DNA of 64,000 nucleotides from Arthrobacter sp. (GCA_031277795.1 JAITLQ010000005.1:124001-188000), one strand, 5' to 3'; shown: positions 13,712 through 22,982, counted from the stretch's first letter. The notes: a model not told the origin generated them from the sequence alone. Made by a program: numbers and translations.

Positions 13712-16696
13712 TTACTCCGAAATCTCCAGATGGTTCACCCGGGTTCGATCAAGCTGGTCCTTTCGGAGCTTGTCTTCGAATCTGTTCAACACAGAGTTCT
13801 TGTGATTCTGATTACGGAAAGTGTAACGCGCCTCCATCACTCGTCTCAGGAATCCCCTGATTCTATCCAGATCGACGTCGGAAAGATCAGGATTGGTCAG
13901 ATACTCAAATCGCGCGCGGGACGCCAAAAACGAGCTCACAAAGTACGTTCGGACGTTCTCGTCGGAGAGCTTCACTAAAGCATCTACCCACGCGCTCCCT
14001 CCGGAGTGAAGGAGTGCCAACACTCGCATACCCTCCGCGGCTCGACCAGACGGTGTGTCCGGGAACTCAAGATCGGATAGGCGGGACCTAAGTGTTGGCG
14101 AAGCCAAGCAAACTGTGATTCCTGAATCAACGAGAACGACAGGGATCACCTTGGTTAGGAATGACTCGAAGTCGTCTATCTGCTCCGGATTCGGCTCGTC
14201 GCCGTCGTGGGCCAGTATAGACTCAGCAACAGAACGAATCCCATCGGTGCTAGTCAGTTCTGTTTGGTAGAGATCGGTGAATGCCGCCCAAGCTAACATC
14301 AGCCTATGAAGGACGCGCCGCTTAAGCTCCTGATTCATCACCTCGTCAGAATCGCGAATCACCTTCGAGGCTAGGTCGACAACAAGCATTGCGATTCGTG
14401 CAGCGCTCAGGTCGTCGAGCCGAGTTGTCAAAAACGCGGGGCTGTCCTCGTCTGAACTGTCGTCATACGTCTTTCGGTCGATGCCTGATCGTTCCACTGA
14501 GTTACCACCGGTGTCGGTATCGGAATCCTGGGTTTCGTCGGATTCTGAGCGATCAGAAAAAGGTTCGTCCTTGGCTTCAACCTGACGTACTCGATGGAAG
14601 ATGGTCCCAGAAGGAGTGCGTTCGTGAATCCTTTCAATTTCTTTCTCGACCACCTCCAGCACGATCTCATCGCTGCGTGCCATGGCTGCGTACGAGCGGA
14701 CGATCGATGCCATGCGAAGAGGGTTTTTGAAAACCAGCGACCTGAACGAGGCATCATCTTTGGCCGCAAGACCAGCCATTAGCTCGAGATAGGTTGACCG
14801 CTGGAACCGAATCTTGTTGTTTCCCGTGGATGCGAGCAACCTACGCCCGACCAATTCGTCCAGGCAAGATTTGACATTGTAAGAGTCCCAGCCGAGTTGA
14901 GAGAAAAGGTCGGACACCCATTTGACGACATCCGCGTAATCTGCCTGGTCTTCTCCAACTTCCACGAACTTTCGTGCGATAGTCTCGAGCACTTTGCGCT
15001 TGTTCCGCGCATTCATCCCCCTAGTCCGTGCCACCCGGGCAAAATCTGCTTCAAGCAGAAAATCGAGGTACCGGTTCAAGATGGCAATTTCTGACTCTTC
15101 GTTTCCTAGTGGCATGCCGGATTGTACTAGTTCGACGAGGAGAATAATGGTAAATGGGGTCCGGGGGAGATTTTTATCCCTCACGATTGTCATAGCATCT
15201 CGGGCAACTTCTTCGGCTCTCTGGGGTGCAACGCGCTTGGCAAGTTGGAGTGCTTCATTTCGACTGAAGCGACCCAGGTAAACCATGGTCACTTCTAAAC
15301 CTGCGGAGCGAAACGTTTCGGCAATTTCGACGGCGTCTGTCTGGCGAACTCCAAGCAATTTCAGACGTGCGGCACTCGAAACAATATCCTCGGAGGCACG
15401 TCGATACCGGGTTGATTCTTCAAAGCGAAGGTTATCGATACCGAGAATAACCTCCGCGGCATCCTGTGGTTCCAAACAGCCCCAAGACTTATACTGTCGA
15501 GCAATTGCGGATTTGACTGGATGCGATCCGGTCTTCAAGGGTGAATCTATGAGAACTGAGTGGCATCCCGCAAACCTGTCCATGGCCTCGTTGAGCAGAT
15601 ACGCTAGAGCGGTTGAGACTCCAGCGTTTTCTTCTCCGGCGACGAGGACAATTCCGGTCGCGTCGAGAATGGTTTCAGTTTCAACAGGGCTGCGGCGATC
15701 CTTTTTTGCATCTAACGTATTTGTTGTCGCATACTCGTTGTGAGGGGCTGGTAGAAATGTCGGTTCGATGACGAGTTCCGAAAAGTCTTTCTCCTCGACT
15801 GTTTCGGCTTCGCGCCAGATAGTGGTGTTTTCTCTAACCTGTTCTGTGAGTGACTGGCGCGCGTTGTCGGCGAGCTGTAAGGAGTCGATGCGCGCGTCCT
15901 GTGCCAGCGAATCAAGGAATCCAGCGAGGTCGGCGTGTGAATCGCCGTAACCGATGTCGACCACGGAGGCGAGCTCGGTGTCGGGCCTGACGTCCGAGTT
16001 CAAGCAAAGCCTGAAATGAGTATAAGAGGCACCTTCGAAACCATTTTCAAACTTCTTGATCATGGGATCAAAGTTTGGATCACCGAGTCCTTCGCCCACG
16101 CCCACAAAAAGCATGGACTTTACGGTGAAAATGGCTTGTTGGATCTGTTGGGCGGGTTCACTGCTGACGATTGTGTGGTAATCAGTTTCGGAGAAAATAA
16201 CCTTGTCTGGGTCATCGCAGGTACCGTGCAGGTGTCCGATGATTTCTCGGTTTCCGACCACAATCTGTCGCATGAGGCTTGGATTGGTCCACGAGGCACT
16301 TCCCATCTTGAGCGACTTCTCAAGAAGAATGTCGTAGTTGGTGGTGAAGATCGGAGAATCGAGTGCCTTGATTGCCAACGCTAGCGTGTCGTCGACAACT
16401 TCTAGTTGCCCGACGGTGCTGTCAATCCACCGGCCGAAATCTGGCCCCAGATGGTGCTTGATGTTGCCCGCGATACTGGCCAGTGCTGTGGCGTCTTTTG
16501 CCATGCTGATCGAAATGTCGAGCAGCGTTCCAGTATCCCCGTCGCGCACCCCGACTCTGGCTGCCCCGTCTTTGAGAAGCCCGATCCAGCTGCTTGCGGG
16601 AGCCCGGTTGGAGAGAGCCGTTGATACGCCGGTACCGGCCACAACGATCAAATTCCTGCGACGGATGGATTCCAGAAGCTTTTCTCGGGGAGTCAT
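13712..16696 (-). CDS. SIR2-domain protein with P-loop NTPase-like region, candidate anti-phage defence
   Basis: 994 residues. The N-terminal ~270 residues form a SIR2_2-type NAD-processing domain: VVAGTGVS near residue 18, FTTNYD with N120, GHLHG with H157, and VGVGEGLGDPNFDPM, i.e. the Asn and His used by defence SIR2 NADases. From ~345 a P-loop-like segment reads GEENAGVST, in which the usual Walker Lys is Val, with an LGIDN segment near 421 as possible Walker B, and then helical regions as in STAND-type NTPases. An acidic Ser/Asp-rich linker lies near 715-740. The gene has clearly lower GC and different codon use from both neighbours, so it was probably acquired. GAGAGGACC precedes the ATG. 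It resembles SIR2-STAND/Avs5-like or DSR-like abortive-infection proteins, but the exact family is not fixed. Confidence 0.78.
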   Translation of the reverse strand: MTPREKLLESIRRRNLIVVAGTGVSTALSNRAPASSWIGLLKDGAARVGVRDGDTGTLLDISISMAKDATALASIAGNIKHHLGPDFGRWIDSTVGQLEVVDDTLALAIKALDSPIFTTNYDILLEKSLKMGSASWTNPSLMRQIVVGNREIIGHLHGTCDDPDKVIFSETDYHTIVSSEPAQQIQQAIFTVKSMLFVGVGEGLGDPNFDPMIKKFENGFEGASYTHFRLCLNSDVRPDTELASVVDIGYGDSHADLAGFLDSLAQDARIDSLQLADNARQSLTEQVRENTTIWREAETVEEKDFSELVIEPTFLPAPHNEYATTNTLDAKKDRRSPVETETILDATGIVLVAGEENAGVSTALAYLLNEAMDRFAGCHSVLIDSPLKTGSHPVKSAIARQYKSWGCLEPQDAAEVILGIDNLRFEESTRYRRASEDIVSSAARLKLLGVRQTDAVEIAETFRSAGLEVTMVYLGRFSRNEALQLAKRVAPQRAEEVARDAMTIVRDKNLPRTPFTIILLVELVQSGMPLGNEESEIAILNRYLDFLLEADFARVARTRGMNARNKRKVLETIARKFVEVGEDQADYADVVKWVSDLFSQLGWDSYNVKSCLDELVGRRLLASTGNNKIRFQRSTYLELMAGLAAKDDASFRSLVFKNPLRMASIVRSYAAMARSDEIVLEVVEKEIERIHERTPSGTIFHRVRQVEAKDEPFSDRSESDETQDSDTDTGGNSVERSGIDRKTYDDSSDEDSPAFLTTRLDDLSAARIAMLVVDLASKVIRDSDEVMNQELKRRVLHRLMLAWAAFTDLYQTELTSTDGIRSVAESILAHDGDEPNPEQIDDFESFLTKVIPVVLVDSGITVCLASPTLRSRLSDLEFPDTPSGRAAEGMRVLALLHSGGSAWVDALVKLSDENVRTYFVSSFLASRARFEYLTNPDLSDVDLDRIRGFLRRVMEARYTFRNQNHKNSVLNRFEDKLRKDQLDRTRVNHLEISE

Positions 16697-16821
16697 GTGG
16701 TCCTCTCAACCTGTGCTGGCAGTAGGCGTCATTATGCTTCATTCCAAGACTCATTTGGCGGTCGCTGCACGGGGCGCGCAGTGACACGCTCACTGCCGCG
16801 TAAACGTGCCAAGATGGACGG

Positions 16822-18222
16822 GTGACGACTACCCCCTTCACCCCTCCTCCGTCCGATCGACCCCGCCAGATCGTGGTGCTTGGCTCCACCGGCTCGATCG
16901 GCACGCAGGCGCTGGACATCATCAAGCGCAACCCCGAGCTCTTTGAGCTCACGGCCCTGGCGGCCGGCTCCAACGCGCGGGAGCTGGCTCGCCAGGCCGT
17001 TGCGTTCCGGCCCCCGGTCATCGCCCTGGCCGGCGCCCAGGGGATGAGCGTTGAGGACGTCCGAGACGGCTTCAAGCTGCACCTCGCCGGCGCCAAGGAG
17101 GAGGCACAGCACGGCTACGTGGAGGTCAAGGACGTCGGGGACCTCACTGTGGATCCGGACGAGGCCAACGCCTACGATCCGCAGATCCTCGTCGGCCCCG
17201 ACGCCGCCGCCGAGGCCGCCGCCCTCCAGGACGCCGACGTTGTTCTCAACGGCATCACCGGCTCCATCGGCCTGGCCCCCACGCTCGCGGCGCTGGACGC
17301 CGGCCACCTTCTGGCCCTAGCCAACAAGGAGTCCCTCATCGTGGGTGGCGCCCTCGTGAAGGAACGCGCGGCCCGGGGGCAGATCGCCCCGGTCGACTCC
17401 GAGCACTCGGCTCTCGCCCAGGCCCTGCGCTCCGGCACCCCGGACGAGGTCGCCAAGCTGGTTGTCACGGCCTCCGGCGGCCCCTTCCGCGGCAAGAAGC
17501 GCGAGGAACTCAAGGACGTCACCCCGGCCCAGGCCCTCAAGCACCCCACGTGGGACATGGGCCTCATGGTCACCACCAACTCGGCCACCCTGGTCAACAA
17601 GGCCCTCGAGGTCATCGAGGCGCACCTGCTCTTCGACGTCCCGCTGGAGAACATCGAGGCGGTGGCCCATCCGCAGTCGATCATCCACTCCATGGTGGAG
17701 TTCGTCGACGGCTCCACCATTGCCCAGGCCTCCCCGCCGGACATGCGCCTGCCCATCGCCCTCGGCCTGAACTGGCCCCGCCGCGTGCCAGGCGCCGCCA
17801 CCCCGAACAACTGGGACACCCCGGACACCTGGACCTTCGAGCCCATCGACCACGAGGCGTTCCCCGCCATCAAGCTCGCGATCGAGGCGCAGCAGACCAG
17901 CCCCACGCACATGGCCGTCTACAACGCGGCCAACGAGGAGGCGGTGCATGCCTTCCATGAGGGCAAGATCGGCTTCCTCGACATCGTGGACACCGTGGCC
18001 TCCGTGGTCCACGAGTATTCGCCAGACGCCGTCATCGGCACCGGCCCGGTCACCATCGACGCCGTCCTGGAGGCGGAGCGCTGGGCCCGTGCCGCGGCGC
18101 GCGCCCGCTGGGCCGAGCCGCAGGCTCCCGGCATCGCCGTGTGCCCGCCGGACGACGAAACCTGGGCGAACATGACTCCCCAGGAACGCCAGGAATACGG
18201 CCCCTCCGGCACAGCCGAGTAA
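16822..18222 (+). CDS. dxr: 1-deoxy-D-xylulose 5-phosphate reductoisomerase
   Basis: Converts DXP to MEP, the committed step of the non-mevalonate isoprenoid pathway, with NADPH and a divalent metal. At 466 residues it is longer than the usual ~400, with an insertion in the N-terminal domain (about residues 80-120) and a ~40-residue C-terminal extension. Motifs: NADPH loop LGSTGSIG near residue 16, ANKESLIVGG, the metal-binding PVDSEHSA, TASGGPFRG, HPTWDMG and AVAHPQSIIHSMVEF. The start is GTG 16822 with no ribosome site; CAAGAT lies 6 nt before it, which suggests a leaderless message. rseP and, further on, ispG follow, as in mycobacteria. Confidence 0.95.
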   Translation: MTTTPFTPPPSDRPRQIVVLGSTGSIGTQALDIIKRNPELFELTALAAGSNARELARQAVAFRPPVIALAGAQGMSVEDVRDGFKLHLAGAKEEAQHGYVEVKDVGDLTVDPDEANAYDPQILVGPDAAAEAAALQDADVVLNGITGSIGLAPTLAALDAGHLLALANKESLIVGGALVKERAARGQIAPVDSEHSALAQALRSGTPDEVAKLVVTASGGPFRGKKREELKDVTPAQALKHPTWDMGLMVTTNSATLVNKALEVIEAHLLFDVPLENIEAVAHPQSIIHSMVEFVDGSTIAQASPPDMRLPIALGLNWPRRVPGAATPNNWDTPDTWTFEPIDHEAFPAIKLAIEAQQTSPTHMAVYNAANEEAVHAFHEGKIGFLDIVDTVASVVHEYSPDAVIGTGPVTIDAVLEAERWARAAARARWAEPQAPGIAVCPPDDETWANMTPQERQEYGPSGTAE

Positions 18223-18327
18223 CAGCCGCCGCCGGTAGGCTCGCTCCCAGCCCGCGCCCCGCGCGGGCCATTCGCCCGACCCGTCCACACGCCGTCGGGC
18301 ACTAGAAAGAACAACAAAGGACGCTTG

Positions 18328-19689
18328 ATGTTCGAAACGATCCTGGCCTATGTGCTGGGCGCGCTCATCATTTTGCTGGGCATCGGGTTCTCGATCGGCC
18401 TGCACGAGGTGGGGCACCTGCTGCCCGCCAAGAAGTTTGGCCTGCGCGTGCCGCAGTACATGGTCGGATTTGGCCCCACGATCTTCTCCAAGAAGAAGGG
18501 GGAGACCGAGTACGGCATCAAGCTGCTGCCGCTGGGCGGCTACATCTCCATGGTCGGCATGTACCCGCCGGCCAAGGACGGCACGGTCAAGACCTCGCGC
18601 TCCGGCTTCTTCCAGAACCTCTCCGACGAGGCCAAACGCGTCGAGGCGGAGACGCTGCAGCCGGGGGATCGCGGGCGCCTGTTCGTTGACCTGCCGGTGT
18701 GGAAGCGCATCGTGATCATGCTCGGCGGGCCGTTCATGAACCTGATCCTGGCGTTCGTGTTCTTCTCGATTGTGCTGGTTGGCTTTGGCACGTCTACGGC
18801 GACCACCACGGTCTCCGAGGTGTACCAGTGTGTGCTGACGCAGGAGCAGCAGGCGGCGCGCGGGTCCTCCGATAGCGCCTCGCAGACGTGCCAGGCGGGG
18901 GACACCCCGGGCCCGGCGTACGCGGCCGGGCTGCGCGCCGGTGACGTCATCACCTCGGTGGATGGGCGCCGCGTCTCCCAGACGGAGTGGGACACGCTGA
19001 CCTCGGCGATCCAGGCGAAGGCCGGGTCGCCCATCGCCGTGACCTACACGCGCGACGGCGCGGAGCACTCCACGACGCTCACGCCCATCAAGACCTCGCG
19101 TCCCGTGGTTGACCGCCTGGGCCAGGCGGAGAAGAACGCCGACGGCTCGGTGAAAAGGGCCGACGTCGGGTTTGCCGGCATTGGCTCGACGGTCGCCACC
19201 CTGCCCAAGCCCATCTGGGACGTCCCCGCGTTTGTCGGTGAAAACGTGAAGGCCGTGGCCGGGGTAGTGATTGATCTGCCGGCGCGCGTGATCGGCGTGG
19301 CCAAGGCCGCCTTCAGCCCCGAGCCGCGCGACCCGAACGGGCCGATGTCGATCGTGGGTGTGGGCCGTTTGGCCGGCGACATCACCGCCATGGACACCGT
19401 GTCAGTGAAGGACAAGGTGGCGTCCTACCTGTCGCTGCTGGGGTCCTTGAATATCGCGCTGTTCGTGTTCAACCTGATCCCGCTGACGCCGCTGGACGGC
19501 GGGCACGTGGTCGGCGCGCTCTGGGAGAAGATCCGCAAGACCTTCAACCGCGTATTCAAGCGCAAGGACCCGGGGCCGGTGGACATCTCCAAGCTGCTGC
19601 CCGTGACCTACACGGTGGCCGCGCTGATGCTCGTGATGGGTGCCGTGCTGATCTACGCCGACATCGTGAAGCCCGTGACGCTGGGGTAG
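18328..19689 (+). CDS. rseP: Site-2 intramembrane metalloprotease (RseP/Rip1 type)
   Basis: 453-residue membrane protease that cleaves transmembrane substrates such as anti-sigma factors. The first helix holds the zinc motif HEVGH (residues 26-30), a PDZ domain lies around 190-260, and the last helices hold NLIPLTPLDGGH with the third zinc ligand Asp. I chose ATG 18328 with CAAAGGA before it; the TTG three bases upstream is less likely. It sits between dxr and ispG as in the Rv2870c-Rv2869c-Rv2868c order. The membrane-bound ECF fusion protein encoded at 4.6-6.0 kb is a conceivable substrate. Confidence 0.93.
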   Translation: MFETILAYVLGALIILLGIGFSIGLHEVGHLLPAKKFGLRVPQYMVGFGPTIFSKKKGETEYGIKLLPLGGYISMVGMYPPAKDGTVKTSRSGFFQNLSDEAKRVEAETLQPGDRGRLFVDLPVWKRIVIMLGGPFMNLILAFVFFSIVLVGFGTSTATTTVSEVYQCVLTQEQQAARGSSDSASQTCQAGDTPGPAYAAGLRAGDVITSVDGRRVSQTEWDTLTSAIQAKAGSPIAVTYTRDGAEHSTTLTPIKTSRPVVDRLGQAEKNADGSVKRADVGFAGIGSTVATLPKPIWDVPAFVGENVKAVAGVVIDLPARVIGVAKAAFSPEPRDPNGPMSIVGVGRLAGDITAMDTVSVKDKVASYLSLLGSLNIALFVFNLIPLTPLDGGHVVGALWEKIRKTFNRVFKRKDPGPVDISKLLPVTYTVAALMLVMGAVLIYADIVKPVTLG

Positions 19690-19690
19690 C

Positions 19691-19736
19691 AGAACGGCCG
19701 CGTCGAGACCCCTCGGGGACTCGACGCGGCCGTTCT
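19691..19736. terminator. Strong bidirectional terminator after rseP
   Basis: Perfect 17-bp arms (19691-19707 and 19720-19736) with a further CCCC/GGGG pairing in the loop, followed by TTTCTTTC. It starts 2 nt after the rseP stop and faces the convergent lipocalin gene. Confidence 0.9.
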
Positions 19737-19769
19737 TTCTTCACGAGCGAGCCGGGTGAGAGCGGAGCT

Positions 19770-20303
19770 CTAGTCCTTCAGGACGTCCTCCTGCAGCTCG
19801 ATGTCGCTCACCACGCGGCTGTCCTGCCGCGGAGTGATCCAAGCGTCCAACGTGAAGCCCTGCGTCAGCGCCTCGGCGAGGTATTCATCGCGCACCTGCT
19901 GGGACAGCTCGTGTTCCCGGGCCAGCAGCCAGAGGTTCTCGTGGTCTGGCGTCCCGACGAGGGCCACCGAATAATCTTCGGCGACCTTCACGACCCAGTA
20001 GTCGCCCTCGGTGAAGGGGATCCATCGCAGGAACTGGGGCAGGAAGGAGACGGTCAGCTGCCCGGGCTCGCCGTCGACGGGCTTCGCACGGCCCAATGAC
20101 TGGGACGGGTTTCCCAGGTTGTCGTAGCAGCGGTTGTCGACCTTGATGTTCCCGTCATCTTGCAACGTGTAGGTGGCGGTGACGTTGGTGGCGTTTTCGT
20201 CCTCCCACTTGAGCGGCAAGCGACCCACCTCGAACCACTGGCCTAGGTAGCGGTCGAGGTCCAGTGCGGGGACGGAATGGACAGCCTTCGTTGAAGCGTT
20301 CAT
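19770..20303 (-). CDS. Lipocalin family protein (Blc-like)
   Basis: 177-residue beta-barrel protein that would bind a small hydrophobic ligand. The lipocalin signature GxW is seen in YLGQWFEVGR (residues 19-28), followed by NVTATYTL, the CYDN turn and the DYWVVKVAEDYSVALVG strands found in bacterial lipocalins. Unlike E. coli Blc it has no signal peptide or lipobox, so it should be cytoplasmic. The ATG at 20303 has GAAAGGAAG before it. It is the third gene of a same-strand cassette with dps and a decayed dehydrogenase gene, 22 bp after dps. Confidence 0.85.
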   Translation of the reverse strand: MNASTKAVHSVPALDLDRYLGQWFEVGRLPLKWEDENATNVTATYTLQDDGNIKVDNRCYDNLGNPSQSLGRAKPVDGEPGQLTVSFLPQFLRWIPFTEGDYWVVKVAEDYSVALVGTPDHENLWLLAREHELSQQVRDEYLAEALTQGFTLDAWITPRQDSRVVSDIELQEDVLKD

Positions 20304-20325
20304 GGTCTTCCTTTCGTGGCCGAAC

Positions 20326-20997
20326 TCAGAGCGAGGGCGGTTCGCTCTCAGCGAGCACATCGGACTGTGCCGCCGGCGGCAACCCCGTGTGCTCGGCGAT
20401 GCCTGGGGACTGTGTCGACTCAGCTTCGTCCGGAGTCCTCGACGGCATCGCGTCGGCCCGGCGCGGTTCTGGCACTCCGGCCGGCCGGCGGATCTCTGCT
20501 CCGATCATCCAAGACTGCTGCTCCAGGTCGGCGAGCAGGCTGTGGAGCAAGTCCGCGCTCGTCGGGTCGTCCTCGTCCACGCCGTCGTGCACATCGCGGA
20601 CGTGCCTGGTGGTGACATCGATCGCCAGCACCACGGCGCCGATCGCGTCGCGTGTGGTGATCTCTCCCGCGGGGAACTCCGGGAGCTTGCTCTGCGTCGC
20701 CACCACTGCGGCCCGGCCATCGGCCGTTGCGTGGAGCGCACGGAGGCGCTCGGCGAGCGTGTCGGCCGCCTCGCGGGTGACGCCAACGAGCTCATCGAGA
20801 TTCCGGTGGAGGTCGCGGAAATTGGCGCCAACGATGTTCCAATGCGCCTGCTTGGCCACGAGTTGCAGATCGATCAAGTTGACGAGCACGGCCTGCAGGG
20901 AGGAGCGCAGGTGTTCCGGAGCGATGAACCCCTTCTCCGTGTTCTCACGGTCGGTGGAAGCTGAGCCGTACGAGGTGGGGAGCTGATGCTGATTCAC
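20326..20997 (-). CDS. dps: Dps/ferritin-like DNA-protecting protein with long C-terminal extension
   Basis: Dodecameric iron-storage and DNA-protection protein. The ferroxidase ligands are all present with the spacing of Listeria Dps: H52 (AHWN), H64, D68, D79 and E83. It is 223 residues, about 50 longer than the usual ~160-175; the extra C-terminal part is Pro/Glu/Ser-rich and probably disordered. The GTG at 20997 has AAAGGA before it. It lies between a decayed short-chain dehydrogenase gene and lipocalin on the same strand, all with similar CGAAAGGA-type ribosome sites. Confidence 0.9.
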   Translation of the reverse strand: MNQHQLPTSYGSASTDRENTEKGFIAPEHLRSSLQAVLVNLIDLQLVAKQAHWNIVGANFRDLHRNLDELVGVTREAADTLAERLRALHATADGRAAVVATQSKLPEFPAGEITTRDAIGAVVLAIDVTTRHVRDVHDGVDEDDPTSADLLHSLLADLEQQSWMIGAEIRRPAGVPEPRRADAMPSRTPDEAESTQSPGIAEHTGLPPAAQSDVLAESEPPSL

Positions 20998-21058
20998 GTT
21001 GAAGTCCTTTCGTCGGGGCGTTGATGTGCCTGCCGGAGAGGGGCGGGGGAAGCGAAGG

Positions 21059-21823
21059 TCACGGCGTCGACTTGCCGCCGATGACGTGCACCGTGGAGTC
21101 CGTTACGTAGGACGAACTGTCCTCCGCAAGGAAAACGAAGGCGCTGCCAATTCGGCTGGCTGGACGGCGCGTCCCAGCCAGGTGTCGTGTCCGAAGGTCG
21201 GCAGCGCCTCGGCAGGTTGCCCGCCCGAGGGCTGCAACGGCGTCCAGATGGGTCCCGGTGCGATCGCGTTGACGCGGATCCCGTGCTGTCCCAGCTGCTT
21301 GGCCAGCCCCTTGGTGAAGGCGTTGATCGTGGCCTTGGTCGCCGCGTAGTCCAGGAGGTGGCCAGAGGGCGAGTAGGCCTGCACCGAGGTGGTATTGATG
21401 ATGCAGCTCCCGGGCCCCAAGCGAGCCACGGCATCCCTCGACGGCGCGAACATCGCGAAGAGGTTCACTCCGTATGTCGTTTCGATGTGTTCGTCGGTCA
21501 GGTCCTTGATCGTGGCAACGGAGAGCTGCGACATCGGGCTCTTCCACGGGAAGGTAAGACAGGGCCACTTGCGCCCCCTCGCGGTAGAAGGCGATAGCCA
21601 CGGCGGCTCCGATCCCAGAGTCGGCTCCCGTGATGAGCACGCGCTTGCCGCGGAGGCGGCCGGTCCCGACGTAGCTTTGTTCACCGTGATCGGCGAGAGG
21701 GTGGAGGCGACCATCGAGCCCCGGTTCCGGTTGGTGCTGTGGAAGTGGGCTGATCTGTGAGTAACGGGGTTCCCAGCCCGGATGGGCGTGCGCGGCATCC
21801 GGGTGCTTGGTCTTAGTGTTCAC
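21059..21823 (-). pseudogene. Short-chain dehydrogenase/reductase, frameshifted with internal deletion
   Basis: Remnant of a YhdF/YgfF-like SDR oxidoreductase. The first frame from GTG 21823 holds the N-terminus with cofactor loop TGADSGIGAAVA and ends its homology at LPVEEPDV. A second frame then continues with LTDEHIETTYGVNLFAMF, the catalytic Ser region INTTSVQAYSPS, the YAATK Tyr/Lys motif and APGPIWTPLQPSGGQP. Near 21140-21155 the first frame resumes with FVFLAEDSSSYVT to the stop. About 55 residues normally found between the first two parts, including the NNAG motif, are absent. So there is one deletion plus two frame changes, and the protein should not be active. The original gene headed the Dps-lipocalin cassette and has GAGAGGAAA before the start. 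Confidence 0.82.
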
Positions 21824-21986
21824 GGTGCTTTCCTCTCTTCTGACGATGAGAGGACTCTGTGGATGATGGAAGACCGGCGTTGGGTCTTACGAGCCCTCAG
21901 CAATTCCGACACTGTCATATCTCACAGAGGGCATCAAGTCTCGAGGCAGGGTTCCAGAGAACTGCCAGCAGGACGCCACCCCGGAC

Positions 21987-22982
21987 TCAGCGGTCGAGCA
22001 CTCGCCCCAGCCACGCGCTCCGCGCCGCCATGGCCCGGCGCGACACCGCCGCCCCCGGCACCACGGCGTCGAAGCCGTGGAACCCGCCCGGCCACACGTG
22101 CAGCTCGGTGTCCACGCCGGCCGCCAGCAGGCGCTGGGCGAACGCGATGTCGGCGTCCCTGAAGACCTCTGCCGAGCCCACGTCCACGTAGGAGGCTGGC
22201 AGCCCGGCCAGGTCGACGGCAACCCACGCCGAGGCGTTTGGGTTCACCTCGCCGGGCTCGTCCCCGAGCAGCATGCGCCACGCGTAGGCGTTCGTCTCAT
22301 GCGGCCACGGATCCACCACGCCGCGCGCCGCCGTGAACTGCGCGGCGGAGGGGGTGGAACCCGTGTGATCGAGCATGGGGCACACGAGCAGTTGGCCCAG
22401 CAGAGTGGGCCCGCCGAGGTCCCGCGCCTGCAGCGCCACGGCGGCGGCGAGCCCAGCGCCGCCGGACACGCCGGCCACCAGCAGGCGGGCGGGATCCACC
22501 CCCAGCACGACGGCGTTCGCCTCCACCCAGCGCAAGGCGGCAAAGCACGCCTCGGCACCGGCGGGCGCGCGGTGCTCCGGGGCCAGCGGATATTCGGGGG
22601 AGATGAGGACCAGGCGGTGCTCGGCCGCCCAGCGCAGGTGCTCGGGCAGGAAGGAATCGAAGCGGTTCCCGAAGACCATCCCGCCGCCGTGAAGATCCAG
22701 GACGGCGGGCAGCGCCTCGGTGAGCGGGGCGTCAAGGGGACGGATGAGTGAAACCGTCACGGCGCCGTCGGGCATGGAGGAAAGCCCCGCCAAGGGAACC
22801 GAGGCCTCCTTGTGGGCGAGTCCCAGCTCGGCGAGGAGGGGCGCGAGCCTTTCCGCCGTGGGCTGGGCCCGCGCGCGGTACGCGGCGAAGGCCCCGGGGG
22901 AGGCGATGACCCCGGGGAACGCCGGGGCGCCGGCGAGGAGCTCGGGGTCGTACTGCGGGCGGGGCGCGGGGGAGGGGGTCAT
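21987..22982 (-). CDS. HSL-type alpha/beta hydrolase (esterase)
   Basis: 331-residue esterase of the hormone-sensitive-lipase family. The oxyanion motif HGGG is at residues 98-101, the nucleophile S173 in GVSGG, an Asp near 272 and the His in GGFHGFD near 302, with the HSL-type YPLAPEH segment after the second strand. I chose ATG 22982, preceded by GGAGAATCA; the longer frame upstream has no ribosome site. Substrate cannot be told; these enzymes act on short-chain esters. It is divergent from the yciI-like gene across a 358-bp gap. Confidence 0.88.
   Translation of the reverse strand: MTPSPAPRPQYDPELLAGAPAFPGVIASPGAFAAYRARAQPTAERLAPLLAELGLAHKEASVPLAGLSSMPDGAVTVSLIRPLDAPLTEALPAVLDLHGGGMVFGNRFDSFLPEHLRWAAEHRLVLISPEYPLAPEHRAPAGAEACFAALRWVEANAVVLGVDPARLLVAGVSGGAGLAAAVALQARDLGGPTLLGQLLVCPMLDHTGSTPSAAQFTAARGVVDPWPHETNAYAWRMLLGDEPGEVNPNASAWVAVDLAGLPASYVDVGSAEVFRDADIAFAQRLLAAGVDTELHVWPGGFHGFDAVVPGAAVSRRAMAARSAWLGRVLDR

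Noticed and set aside
13600-16800. A prophage or integrative element around the SIR2 gene
   Set aside because: No integrase, tRNA target, direct-repeat ends or phage genes were found; only the single gene is foreign-looking.
18325-18327. TTG as the rseP start
   Set aside because: The adjacent ATG 18328 has better spacing to CAAAGGA and matches the family start.
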